A stretch of 64,000 nt of DNA from Bacteroidales bacterium (GCA_017991835.1 JAGOPY010000004.1:186001-250000), one strand, 5' to 3'. Positions 38,136 to 46,593 are shown, counted from the first letter of the stretch. The notes: generated by a model not told the origin, from the letters alone. Program-made: numbers and translations.

Positions 38136-39133
38136 CAGGGTAAACTTCTGAATAAAGTAAATCTCATCAACGACTCCAGTGCCAGCAATATCAAGGCCCA
38201 GACCGCCAGGATGAGGTATTCCTCGTGTTTTTTCCTGAATTCGGTCACATCGATCTTGGACTTTTCAAGCTGGTCAATTTCCTGGTAAACTTCACGCAGT
38301 TTGGTGTTATCGGTAGCACGGAAATATTTCCCGTCGGTCATATTGGCGACTTTTTGCAGGAGATCCTCATCGATCTTGACCTCCATGTTCTGGTATTGCA
38401 CGCCGAAGGGGGTCTGCACGGGGTAAGGGGCAAAACCGATGGTTCCGACGCCGATGGTATAGATCCGGATACCGTATATTTTAGCAATTTCGGCGGCCGA
38501 GAGGGGCGCAATGCTACCGGCATTGTTCTGGCCGTCGGTCAGCAGGATAATCACCTTGCTGACAGCCTGGCTCTCTTTCAACCGGTTGATGGCGGTGGCG
38601 AGCCCGTCGCCAATGGCCGTTCCGTCCTGGATGATGCCGCTTTCGATGTCGTCCAGCATATCTTCAATGATCACATGGTCGGTGGTCAGCGGGCATTGCG
38701 TAAAGGCTTCTCCGGCAAAAACCACCAGGCCGATCCGGTCGTTCGGGCGGCCCTGGAAGAAATCGAGGCTGACCTTTTTGGCCGCTTCCAGCCGGTCGGG
38801 TTTCAAATCCTGCGCCAGCATACTGCCCGAAATGTCCAGTCCCAGGACGATATCAATGCCTTCGATACTGACATTCTGCCGCTTGGTAGTCGATTGGGGC
38901 CGGGCAAAGGCAATGATCAGCAAGGCAACGGCCACCATGCGCAACACAAACAGGAGATGATAAAGATAGTGCCTGAAGCTTCTCCGGTTGTTTTCAAATA
39001 CCGCCGTATCCGAAACCTGCAGGGTCGGAATGCTTCTGCCATGCCTGAAAATGTACCATGCGATCAGCATCGGTACCAGAAGCAGCAGGTACAGAAATCC
39101 GGGATTGGCAAATTCTATATTCGAAAACATCAC
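38135..39133 (-). CDS. batA: BatA: VWA-domain membrane protein
   Basis: 332 residues. N-terminal helices at about 12-27 and 60-76 and one at the C-terminus (LAVWALILLALESLM) flank a VWA domain with MIDAS residues DISGS (VLGLDISGSMLAQD), the threonine in TQCPLTTDHV and the aspartate in LLTDGQNNAG. It is paralogous to BatB, and both keep complete MIDAS sites. It overlaps the preceding gene by 4 bases and batB by 1 base. Confidence 0.94.
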   Translation of the reverse strand: MMFSNIEFANPGFLYLLLLVPMLIAWYIFRHGRSIPTLQVSDTAVFENNRRSFRHYLYHLLFVLRMVAVALLIIAFARPQSTTKRQNVSIEGIDIVLGLDISGSMLAQDLKPDRLEAAKKVSLDFFQGRPNDRIGLVVFAGEAFTQCPLTTDHVIIEDMLDDIESGIIQDGTAIGDGLATAINRLKESQAVSKVIILLTDGQNNAGSIAPLSAAEIAKIYGIRIYTIGVGTIGFAPYPVQTPFGVQYQNMEVKIDEDLLQKVANMTDGKYFRATDNTKLREVYQEIDQLEKSKIDVTEFRKKHEEYLILAVWALILLALESLMRFTLFRSLP

Positions 39134-40125
39134 GCAAGCTGTTTTGGTTCAACACTATCTGCAGGTTGAGCGTTCAGGCTTTCAGCATCCTTTGGCGGTT
39201 TGGTCTCCCTGACGAATTCGAAACAACGGTTCAGGCTGAGTTCATTATCGACAGGCAGCGGCTGTTCTTTGGCGAATTTGACGAGGTCGGCCAGTGTAAG
39301 GGTCTGGATGAGCTTGTCGCGTGTAGAAACCGCCGCATCGGTCATCCTCATGGCATCCGAAATTTCTGCAGTGGTCATTTCAAGGGCGCGGACCATGAAC
39401 CGTAATTCAATATATTCCCTCACAATATCGGTGAGTTCCGAATAGTATTCCTTCACCATGCCCGCCTGCCATAACCGTTTGTTCTTCAGGTTCTCAAGCG
39501 CATCAATTGCGGCTTCATAAGGCGGTTTGGTGGCATCAAGGCGGGTGGTGGCCACAGGTTTCGGCCTGTTTTTTCTCCTTTTGAGGATATACCATATTGC
39601 GATGGCAATCGCTATCACACCCAATGCCAGGAGGATCCAGGGCCAAATCTCCCGGAAAGTGACCGGAGCCCGCAACGGGGGTTTGATCGGCTTGATATCC
39701 TGCGCCGGATCAACCTGGATGGTCTGTACCTCCAAGGTTGCCGGTGATGTTTCGGTAAAGAAGGTCACGGTGTCGCCCGGCTGGTTGTAGCGGACCAAAA
39801 TCGGGTTGATCCGGTAATATCCCGAATCAAAAGAAGTTACCGTAAACTCCTGTTTCAGTGTAAACCGGGTCTTGTTCGATTCGACCGTATCGATGTCGGT
39901 CTTGCGCAAAATTTCGACATGGGCGGTAAGGGTATCGTACAGCATGGGCCACTTCACCTGGCTGCCTGCCGGCAGGGTCACCGAGAGCTCGGCCCGGATC
40001 TGGTCACCGATCCGGATCGAATTTTTTTCCAGCCGCAAAACCGCGCCGTTGTACTGTGCGAAGGCCGCTGCCGGCAGGATTGCCGTCAGTAAAAAGAAAA
40101 CCGTATTTCTGATCGTTTTTTTCAT
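39130..40125 (-). CDS. DUF4381-like membrane protein of the Bat operon
   Basis: 331 residues with a signal peptide (AAAFAQ). A beta-rich periplasmic domain (IRIGDQIRAELSVTLPAGSQVKWP) is followed by a membrane helix (about 165-187, IWPWILLALGVIAIAIAIWYI) and a helical cytoplasmic domain (YYSELTDIVREYIELRFMVRALEMTTAEISDAM). This layout is the usual partner found between DUF58 and BatA genes. The periplasmic half resembles one BatD module. The assignment to DUF4381 is from memory of the layout and needs an HMM check. Confidence 0.75.
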   Translation of the reverse strand: MKKTIRNTVFFLLTAILPAAAFAQYNGAVLRLEKNSIRIGDQIRAELSVTLPAGSQVKWPMLYDTLTAHVEILRKTDIDTVESNKTRFTLKQEFTVTSFDSGYYRINPILVRYNQPGDTVTFFTETSPATLEVQTIQVDPAQDIKPIKPPLRAPVTFREIWPWILLALGVIAIAIAIWYILKRRKNRPKPVATTRLDATKPPYEAAIDALENLKNKRLWQAGMVKEYYSELTDIVREYIELRFMVRALEMTTAEISDAMRMTDAAVSTRDKLIQTLTLADLVKFAKEQPLPVDNELSLNRCFEFVRETKPPKDAESLNAQPADSVEPKQLA

Positions 40126-40126
40126 T

Positions 40127-41002
40127 CTAAAACCTCGATTCCCTGACCTTGAAAAGATTAACCAGCGGTTTGACGTAGTTTTCGCCTGTGGCGATCGTTG
40201 CGGTATCGATCCCCAGCCGTTTGAACATTTGCCCGAGAGATTGTTCAGTCCGTTGCCAGTTCGAGCGGTAGTTGCTTCTCAGTCCGGGATCGTTCGTATC
40301 GATCCACATCGTTTTACCCGATTCCTTATTAAAGACTTTGATCATGCCGACATTCGGAAGTTCCGATTCCCGCTGGTCCACTACCCTCACGGCCACGATA
40401 TCGTGCTTCCGGCTGGCAATGCGGAGCGATTGCTCGAAATCATGGTCCATGAAATCCGAAATTACAAAGGCAATGCATTTCTTTTTCAATGCATTGGAGA
40501 GGTATCGCAGCCCTTCCGAAATATTCGTTTTCTGGCTTTGCGGGTGAAAGTCGATCAGTTCCCGGATGATCCTGAGAATATGTGTTTTTCCTTTTTTTGG
40601 AGGAATAAACTTCTCGACCTTATCACTGAAGAAGATAACCCCCACTTTGTCGTTGTTCTGGATGGCTGAGAAGGCCAGAACCGCTGCAATTTCGGTCATC
40701 AGCTCTTCTTTGAGCTGCGCTTTTGTGCCAAACTCGTTCGATCCGCTCACATCGATCACGAGCATGACGGTCAGCTCTCTTTCCTCATCGAAAATCTTGA
40801 CGAAAGGATGGTTGAACCGTGCCGTGACATTCCAGTCGATACTCCGGATATCATCACCATACTGGTATTCCCTCACTTCGCTGAATGCCATTCCTTTTCC
40901 CTTAAAAGCGGAATGGTAGTGACCCGAGAACACCTGGTGCGACAACCCGCGTGTCTTGATCTCTATCTTTCTTACTTTTTTAAGGATTTCTGCAGTTTCC
41001 AT
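40127..41002 (-). CDS. DUF58 protein of the Bat operon
   Basis: 291 residues without a signal peptide. The DUF58 core EVREYQYGDDIRSIDWNVTARF is present, followed by a VWA-like MIDAS (MLVIDVSGSNEFG). It is cytosolic and universally paired with MoxR ATPases. It sits one base before the DUF4381-like gene and 130 bases after moxR. That gap holds an inverted-repeat structure that might let moxR be expressed at a different level. Confidence 0.94.
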   Translation of the reverse strand: METAEILKKVRKIEIKTRGLSHQVFSGHYHSAFKGKGMAFSEVREYQYGDDIRSIDWNVTARFNHPFVKIFDEERELTVMLVIDVSGSNEFGTKAQLKEELMTEIAAVLAFSAIQNNDKVGVIFFSDKVEKFIPPKKGKTHILRIIRELIDFHPQSQKTNISEGLRYLSNALKKKCIAFVISDFMDHDFEQSLRIASRKHDIVAVRVVDQRESELPNVGMIKVFNKESGKTMWIDTNDPGLRSNYRSNWQRTEQSLGQMFKRLGIDTATIATGENYVKPLVNLFKVRESRF

Positions 41003-41017
41003 ATTAAAAGAAATATT

Positions 41018-41128
41018 CTATTGTTCTATTGTTCAATTGTTATTTAGGTTTTTAGAACTTGACAAACATTTAATAAGTTGAATAAATATATCTTCTAACA
41101 CTAGAACAATTGAACAATTGAACAGAAT
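41018..41128. repeat. Inverted 8-bp tandem repeats between moxR and the DUF58 gene
   Basis: The left arm (about 41018-41041) is three units of (T/A)ATTGTTC-type sequence. The right arm (41103-41127) is three units of TAGAACAA/TTGAACAA. A 14-base core ATTGTTCAATTGTT is repeated inverted across about 60 bases of AT-rich DNA. Neither arm is coding. Confidence 0.65.
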
Positions 41129-41132
41129 AGCA

Positions 41133-42125
41133 TTACGGTACCTCTACCGTATTAAGTATCTCATTGATAATGTCTTCCGGAGTGATATTTTCGGCTTCCG
41201 CTTCATAGGTGAGGCCAATCCGGTGGCGCATGACATCGTGGGCCACGGCGCGGATATCTTCCGGGATGACATATCCTCTGCGTTTGATGAAGGCAAAGGC
41301 TTTGGCGGCCAGCGCCAGGTTGATGCTTGCCCTGGGGGAGGCGCCATACTGGATCAGCGGCTCGAAGCGGCGCAGCTTGTATTCGGCAGGGAACCGGGAT
41401 GAAAATACGATATCGGTAATATAATTTTCGATCTTCTCATCCAGGTAAACATCCCTGACCACGGCCCTGGCCTTGCTGATGTCGGCAGGTTTGATTATGG
41501 TATTCGTCGACGGATTTATGCCCGATATGTTTTGCCTGAGGATTCGTTTTTCTTCTTCCTTGTCGGGATAACCGATCACCACTTTGAGCATAAAGCGGTC
41601 GACCTGTGCCTCGGGCAGGGGATAGGTCCCTTCCTGTTCGATCGGGTTCTGGGTGGCCAGCACCATGAATGGCTCCTGGAGCGGAAAGGTCTTATCGCCG
41701 ATGGTGACCTGCTTTTCCTGCATGGCTTCCAGCAGTGCGCTCTGAACCTTTGCGGGTGAGCGGTTGATCTCATCGGCCAGGATGAAATTGGCGAAAATGG
41801 GCCCTTTCCTGACCACAAACTCTTCCTTTTTCTGGCTGTAGATCATGGTACCGATCAGGTCAGCGGGTAAAAGATCAGGGGTGAACTGGATACGGCTGAA
41901 ATGCGCATCGATCACATTGGCCAGCGATTTGATCGCCAGCGTCTTGGCCAGGCCGGGAACCCCTTCCAGGAGAATGTGGCCGTTTGAAAGCAGCCCGATC
42001 AGCAGCCGTTCCACCATGTGTTTCTGACCTACGATCACTTTGCCCATCTCCATGTTGATCATGTCGATGAATGCGCTCTCCTGCTGGATTCGGTCGTTTA
42101 AAGCCTTGATATCTGTTTCCATCAT
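41133..42125 (-). CDS. MoxR-family ATPase of the Bat operon
   Basis: 330 residues from the ATG at 42125; a second ATG directly follows and a TTG at 42146 is in frame but overlaps the promoter. Walker A is GVPGLAKT, Walker B is FILADEINRSPAKVQSALLEAMQEKQ, and the sensor is LATQNPIEQEGTYPLPEAQVDRF. It is the first gene of the bat operon and the presumed ATP-driven partner of the VWA proteins. It shares the family motifs with the MoxR at 11552-12520 but is otherwise a distinct paralogue. Confidence 0.95.
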   Translation of the reverse strand: MMETDIKALNDRIQQESAFIDMINMEMGKVIVGQKHMVERLLIGLLSNGHILLEGVPGLAKTLAIKSLANVIDAHFSRIQFTPDLLPADLIGTMIYSQKKEEFVVRKGPIFANFILADEINRSPAKVQSALLEAMQEKQVTIGDKTFPLQEPFMVLATQNPIEQEGTYPLPEAQVDRFMLKVVIGYPDKEEEKRILRQNISGINPSTNTIIKPADISKARAVVRDVYLDEKIENYITDIVFSSRFPAEYKLRRFEPLIQYGASPRASINLALAAKAFAFIKRRGYVIPEDIRAVAHDVMRHRIGLTYEAEAENITPEDIINEILNTVEVP

Positions 42126-42143
42126 AAAATGAATTAAGCGGCA

Positions 42144-42151
42144 CAAAAGTA
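42144..42151 (-). promoter_or_regulatory. -7 element (TACTTTTG) of the moxR-bat operon
   Basis: TAnnTTTG on the minus strand, 18 bases before the moxR ATG at 42125. Confidence 0.5.
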
Positions 42152-42234
42152 AAGCTTGCCCGTATCAGACACCTAAGGGTTTATGTTAAAAGTTGTTAAA
42201 GGGCTTGTTAAAGAATGTTAAGCACTACCTGTAA

Positions 42235-42388
42235 GAGGCTGTCTCAATAGGCTTTTTATTAACCACTAAGGCGTACAAATTACATCACGAAGGAACACTA
42301 AGTAGTTGAATATCAATTAATATACCTTTGTGCGCCTTTGTGAATTCCTTGGTGTTCCTTTGTGGTTAAATCCTTTTGAGACAGCCTC
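42235..42388. mobile_element. MITE-like palindromic element with 13-bp terminal inverted repeats
   Basis: GAGGCTGTCTCAA (42235-42247) is a perfect inverted copy of TTGAGACAGCCTC (42376-42388). Inside lie further imperfect inverted parts (AACCACTAAGG near 42261 against CCTTTGTGGTT near 42357) and repeated CCTTTGTG-type words. There is no ORF for a transposase, and the 154-bp length fits a non-autonomous element. No clear target-site duplication is visible. It lies between the bat promoter and the CHAD gene 3' end. Confidence 0.7.
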
Positions 42389-42397
42389 ACTGCAAAT

Positions 42398-43246
42398 TCA
42401 GATTGCAAACAGACTGTCGTCCCGCTTGATGAGATGCAGGATCTCCTGGAAAAGCTTGTCGTGCAACGGGGTGATATATTTATGCAACGCAATGGATTCA
42501 TCCAGCAATGCCTCATCGCGGCACTCCTTGAAGATCAGGGCGGTTTTGACCCGCAGCTGGTAAAAATCATGCCAGTTCCCCAGCTCCTGCCCGAAATGTT
42601 TCATCCGGTTGTACCGTGATTTGGTGACCCGGTTGGTAAATTCCGAAAAATGGAACATCTCGGCCACATAACCGTTCTCTTTGAAACGGGTGCGAAATCT
42701 GTGCAGCATCTCCGGCTGGTCCAGGTCGTACCGTTTCCGCTTCAGTTTTTCCATTGAATTATGAAGCCTGTTGTAGATGCCTTGTTCCAGGTAGGTTTCG
42801 TCAAGTGGAGCAAGGGTCTCTTCCACCTGGCTCCGGATCCTGGAAATGGAATCCTGATCGAAATCAAAAGTCTTCAGGTAAAAGGAATTCTTCCGCTCTT
42901 CAATGCGTTTCCGGTAATATTCTTTTATCAGGGGAAAAGGCCTGCCGTTTTCTTTTTCGATATTTTCAACCAGATCCATTTGCACCTGGTCATCGCGTAT
43001 GGTCCCGCCCGCTTTGAACATCAGCCGGAGCGGAAGGATGAATTCATCGTGGAACAGAGGCTCGTCATATAACCTGTTCATCTTTCTGACCAGCGCCCTT
43101 ATCCGCTTGACCGAGACGCGGTACTGGTGGATCGCTTCCGGATCGAATTCCTCGATGGCATGATCAAGGTTTAACCTGAAATGATCCAGGTACTTGAAGA
43201 GATAAGCTGTGATGACCGATTTTATGGTTTCAGTGCCGGATTGCAT
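42398..43246 (-). CDS. CHAD-domain protein
   Basis: 282 residues, almost entirely one helical CHAD domain. The conserved histidines and basic residues sit in AIHQYRVSVKRIRALVR and RMKHFGQELGNWHDFYQLRV. CHAD domains bind inorganic polyphosphate and are often near ppk or CYTH genes; none is in the window. Cytosolic, with no signal peptide. Its stop lies 10 bases from the end of the MITE-like element. Confidence 0.9.
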   Translation of the reverse strand: MQSGTETIKSVITAYLFKYLDHFRLNLDHAIEEFDPEAIHQYRVSVKRIRALVRKMNRLYDEPLFHDEFILPLRLMFKAGGTIRDDQVQMDLVENIEKENGRPFPLIKEYYRKRIEERKNSFYLKTFDFDQDSISRIRSQVEETLAPLDETYLEQGIYNRLHNSMEKLKRKRYDLDQPEMLHRFRTRFKENGYVAEMFHFSEFTNRVTKSRYNRMKHFGQELGNWHDFYQLRVKTALIFKECRDEALLDESIALHKYITPLHDKLFQEILHLIKRDDSLFAI

Positions 43247-43349
43247 GGATTTTTCAGAATGCCGTTTCCGATGACGGCATAAATGTATAAAAGTCCATTC
43301 AATCTTTTGTTAAGAAATGATTAATAAAACAGGAATTGTTCGTGTTATT

Positions 43350-43973
43350 TTATTTTAGCACAGGGGGGCTGAGTCGCAGGATGTTTAAGAAAGAAGTGAG
43401 CATCATTTTGTTGGAGTACCAGGCTTCACTATCCCGCTTGAAGCCGATGCGTTTTCTTTCTTTCTGTTCCAGTTGTTGTTGCCGGTCCTGTTCCAGTTGT
43501 TTGAGATACTCGAAGATCAGCAGGATCTTGCCGTCATGGCTGGAGAGGGTTTGTTCGATTTGGGAGAGCTTCTTGATGATATCCTTATGCGCTAAAAGCA
43601 TTTCCCGCAACTTTGTAAAGATCCTTACAATCTGTATATTCACCTGCACTGCTCTTTCACTGCTAAGCACACTGGCCAACATCAGCACGCCATGCTCGCT
43701 AAATGTAAACGGGGGATAACGCAAGCCCATCTTTTCCCGATTGGAGGTGCCAAATTGGCTCCTCCAATTTGCCAGTTCTTCCGGCGTCAGTTCAAACATA
43801 AAATCCGATGGAAAGCGGCTAATATTGCGTCTGACAGCTCTTTTCAATTGTTTGGTTTCGACTCCATAAAGCTCTGCCAGATCCATATCGAGTATAACTT
43901 TTCGACCCCGGATCAGGTAAATCTTGCTCATGATCACTTCCCCGGGGACCATCAATGAGTTCCTTTCATTCAT
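43350..43973 (-). CDS. ORF6N-domain DNA-binding protein
   Basis: 207 residues from the ATG at 43973; a GTG two codons upstream is in frame. The N-terminal half (KIYLIRGRKVILDMDLAELY, VETKQLKRAVRRNISRFP, FMFELTPEELANWRSQFGTS) is the ORF6N domain found in phage antirepressor-like proteins. A helical C-terminus rich in Q, E and K follows. Such genes often mark mobile or variable regions. It is the first gene to the left of the repeat-bounded Rhs island. Confidence 0.88.
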   Translation of the reverse strand: MNERNSLMVPGEVIMSKIYLIRGRKVILDMDLAELYGVETKQLKRAVRRNISRFPSDFMFELTPEELANWRSQFGTSNREKMGLRYPPFTFSEHGVLMLASVLSSERAVQVNIQIVRIFTKLREMLLAHKDIIKKLSQIEQTLSSHDGKILLIFEYLKQLEQDRQQQLEQKERKRIGFKRDSEAWYSNKMMLTSFLNILRLSPPVLK

Positions 43974-44137
43974 AGGCACAGGTTTTCGCGTGAAATAATA
44001 ATGTTAATGAAATTGGAGGAAGCAATTTGCGTCCTCCATCACACCGTATTAATCCGTTTTTTTCGAGAAATATACCCGGCCGGAGAAAAATATTTTAGTA
44101 AGGAGCTGGTTTAGAAGGGATACGGGGTTGGTTCATT

Positions 44138-44343
44138 GAGACTCCATCTCAATTTGGGCAGATGGAGTCTCGTGGAAAATGAGATAGAGTCTCACAGAAA
44201 TGAGATGGAGTCTCATTGAAATTGAGATGGAGTCTCACAGAAATGAGATGGAGTCTCACAGAAATGAGATGGAGTCTCACAGAAATGAGATGGAGTCTCA
44301 CAGAAATGAGATGGAGTCTCATAGAAATTGAGATGGAGTCTCG
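44138..44343. repeat. Left repeat array: hairpin plus eight GAGATGGAGTCTC units
   Basis: Starts with a hairpin whose 12-bp arms are GAGACTCCATCT (44138-44149) and AGATGGAGTCTC (44160-44171). Direct units begin at 44181, 44202, 44224, 44245, 44266, 44287, 44308 and 44330, with a period of 21 or 22 bases. The unit is GAGATGGAGTCTC followed by ACAGAAAT or a close variant. There are no unique spacers, so this is not CRISPR. The array contains no stop codon in several frames. Confidence 0.92.
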
Positions 44344-44542
44344 TTTCCAGCCGCCTGAAAACCGGATGTGCCCGCATGAAGGATTCGTTAACGGTAAAGC
44401 CCAATTCACGATTTCCTATAAGGAACTGCTCATCCAGTTCAAAAAAGTGGAAAAATTCCCGGAAGACAAGAAAAAGCTCGTGAAAGAGTTACTGGATGCT
44501 TTCCTGTTTAAAGATAATGTTCAAAAACAATTGGTGTTGTAA
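44216..44542 (+). pseudogene. Regulator-like C-terminal fragment fused to the repeat array
   Basis: The frame from 44216 first translates the 21-bp repeats into a heptapeptide repeat (MRWSLTE). After 44343 it becomes a normal-looking charged sequence (AQFTISYKELLIQFKKVEKF, PEDKKKLVKELLDAFLFKD). That tail resembles the C-terminus of small XRE-type regulators of Bacteroidota. No HTH is present. The best reading is the 3' remnant of a regulator gene whose 5' part was replaced by the array; it could also be expressed as a chimeric small protein. Confidence 0.4.
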
Positions 44543-44570
44543 TAATGTCCTTATTTGGTGCTCTAATCTT

Positions 44571-44954
44571 TTAATTTATCTCAAAAGTTCCCAAATAAAA
44601 ATGGATTACCAACATTTCTTTAGGCTTAATCCTTAAGGATTTGGTTTTTAAAACCGTATTGCCTACACTTGACACCTTTATTTGGATTTTACCCGGATCT
44701 ACTTCCAGCGAAAAAAAACCTTGCTCATTAGATCTTGTTCCAACTTCTTTCATCCCTTCTACTGATACATTAGCAAATGGAAGTACTTGATTTGTTTTCA
44801 TATCCTTTACAAATCCAACTATACGAGGACTTACTGATTTATTTTTTTCTACTACAATATAAGAACCTTTGATATATGCTTGGTGAGTTAATCTGTTATT
44901 AACACAAGAAAAACAAAGGACACATATAATTAATAAAATTACTATTCTATTCAT
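44571..44954 (-). CDS. Putative immunity lipoprotein A (carboxypeptidase-regulatory-like)
   Basis: 127 residues. The signal ends in CFSC, a Bacteroidota-style lipobox. The mature part (SPRIVGFVKDMKTNQVLPFANVSVEGMKEVGTRS NEQGFFSLEV, in two adjoining blocks) is a single CarboxypepD_reg-like beta-sandwich. It starts one base after the stop of Rhs fragment A (TAAAATG), the arrangement expected of a toxin-immunity pair. Immunity to the metzincin-like domain is inferred from position only. It could instead be an ordinary surface lipoprotein. Confidence 0.65.
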   Translation of the reverse strand: MNRIVILLIICVLCFSCVNNRLTHQAYIKGSYIVVEKNKSVSPRIVGFVKDMKTNQVLPFANVSVEGMKEVGTRSNEQGFFSLEVDPGKIQIKVSSVGNTVLKTKSLRIKPKEMLVIHFYLGTFEIN

Positions 44955-44955
44955 T

Positions 44956-45981
44956 TTACCTTACTTTCCCTGCTCTATACTTATCAGGAGAATTTCCTGT
45001 TTCGCTAATTTGACCTATAGCTCTGCCATTCTTCGGTTTAAAAGCATTATTAATAATCCCATTTACATATCCTTTATTGATGTTATTGGTTCTGTTTGGG
45101 TCATTACTTGCCGATGTTAATACTCCTGATGAAAAATGTCCCAAACCTAAAGTATGGCCAGCTTCGTGAGGTCCTGTGTCTGAGCTTGCTCGAGAATTTT
45201 TAACACTAACTACATTTCCGCCAGTGGTAACTCCATTTGTGCTTACGCCTTCTTCATTGTTTACAAATTTTTGGCTGTCTTCTGGTAATACTTGATAGAA
45301 ATTACTTGATTTGTCAGGGGTAAGTTTTTCTGCATTATCAATAAACTCTGATCTATCTTTATTTGCTTCCGAAATCGGATTATCTACTTGCTGAACTTGC
45401 AAGTGAAAGTTTACTGCATATACTAATGCACCATTACCTTTGCCAACAGTGTAAGTATAATTCCCTGATTGCCCATTCCAAAACTGTGTGGCCTGTTGTG
45501 CAGAATTATATGAAATAGCATCTCCACTCTGAGTATAATAAGTCGCTCTAACGGTTACTGTTCTTGCATTATGGTCAATTACAAGAATATAATCTTTACC
45601 ATCAGGGTCAATCGCATTTATCGGATTATTTGCCACATAAGCGAATAGAGTGATATTGGGATATTTGTCTGCCATCGGATCCACGCTATGCTACCTCCCC
45701 AGCACCGGGTCGTAGAACCTTGCCCCGTAATCATACCACTCAAGTCCCGCCTCGGTTTGCAACTCTTTGCCGTTGTATTTGAGCTGGTTGTCGGAGTTGC
45801 CGTAAACGGGGATTTCCATGCCGAAGGGGTAGTAGTCGGTGCCCTGCGCCAGCCAGTGCTGCCCGGTGTCGGTGGTTATTACACTGCGAATGTTTCCCAG
45901 GTGGTCAGCCCCCAACCCCGGCCCTTCCCCCACACAGGGGAAGGGCGCACTAGAATTCACATATTCCGACAGTTTTGTCAT
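44956..45981 (-). pseudogene. Rhs tip A with metzincin-like C-terminus, interrupted by an amber codon
   Basis: ATG at 45981. The core ADHLGNIRSVITTDTGQHWL, YPFGMEIPVYGNSDNQLKY, NGKELQTEAGLEWYDYGARF and YDPVLGR is followed by TAG (45691-45693). The other three copies have TGG (Trp of GRWHSVDP) at this point. The frame continues without shift (HSVDPMADKYPNITLFAYV, NNPINAIDPDGKDY) into a C-terminal domain ending at 44956 that contains HEAGHTLGLGH, the zinc-protease HExxHxxGxxH motif. Either the gene is inactivated, or the stop is suppressed, or translation restarts at a downstream GTG/ATG. As a unit it would have 340 codons besides the TAG. Confidence 0.85.
45691..45945 (-). repeat. Rhs-core repeat copy A
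   Basis: About 250 bases nearly identical to copies B (47390-47640), C (49197-49455) and D (50773-51030). All encode the segment from ADHLGN to DPxLGRWHSVDP and are preceded by a GC-rich palindrome (CTTCCCC...GGGGAAG here). Confidence 0.9.
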
Positions 45982-46128
45982 TCTTTAAAAGTAAGAAAAA
46001 ATGAGCTTATTGGTGTCATCGGATCTTTCCCTCAGTCTATATTTTATAAAATAGAATAGATACTTCTGAAAATGGGAAAGCACGGAAATATTTTACAAAA
46101 TAAAAGCCTGCATAGAATGAGTTTTACC

Positions 46129-46593
46129 TTATTCTGTGATTATTAGCTTAATATCTAATTTCTCCTTTTCTTTTTGAAAATTAATTTTATCCAAAGGGCC
46201 AATGATGAGTTTTTGGAGCATTTCAAAAAACTTTCCTCCATCATCATGTTGAAAATCGGCATTAAAATCTTTGTTAATTATCCAATAGCTTTCTGTCAAG
46301 TCTTTGTTTTATGTTTTAGCTAATATCCATTTATCATCATATACAGCATCCAAGACATAGTGTGTGAGACTATCAGATCGAGAAGGAATAACCGGTATTC
46401 CTGTATAACAACATCCTGCACTTCTTCCGGTGCAATAAATTATCATCCTATCTTCTATTTTATCGCCTTCTAGTAATGAAAAATTACCACCTAATTTATT
46501 ATCACCGAATAACCTACAATAATTACAAGAATTTAAAATCAATATTATTATCAATAAAATTGATTTAATAATTCCCATTCTCATGCTGGCCAT
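46129..46593 (-). pseudogene. Putative immunity lipoprotein B with an in-frame ochre codon
   Basis: Starts one base after the stop of Rhs fragment B (TAAAATG). The signal ends LNSC. The first part (FGDNKLGGNFSLLEGDKIED, MIIYCTGRSAGCCYTGIPVI, YDDKWILAKT) meets TAA at 46309-46311. In the same frame the sequence then runs on for 59 codons (NKDLTESYWIINKDFNADF, QHDDGGKFFEMLQKLIIGPL) to TAA at 46129. The word pair KWILAKT and ESYWIINKDF suggests a DUF3997-like family, from memory. The gene is probably broken by one nonsense change, since the second part still looks like protein. Confidence 0.65.

Noticed and set aside
11552..42125. The two MoxR genes as a recent duplication
   Set aside because: They share only family motifs and differ in length, flanks and sequence elsewhere.
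43974..44137. Hidden gene between the ORF6N gene and the left array
   Set aside because: No open frame with a plausible start, no promoter element and no RNA fold recognised; it appears to hold nothing beyond the ORF6N upstream region.
44138..44343. CRISPR array
   Set aside because: Units of 21-22 bases follow each other with no unique spacers, and no cas genes are nearby.
44149..44409. Minus-strand ORFs made of repeats such as SHFCETP and RLHLISV
   Set aside because: They arise only because the 21-bp repeat has no stop codon in those frames; no gene-like sequence follows.
45691..45981. A separate 96-residue protein
   Set aside because: It is the first part of Rhs tip A up to the amber codon, in the same frame as the rest.
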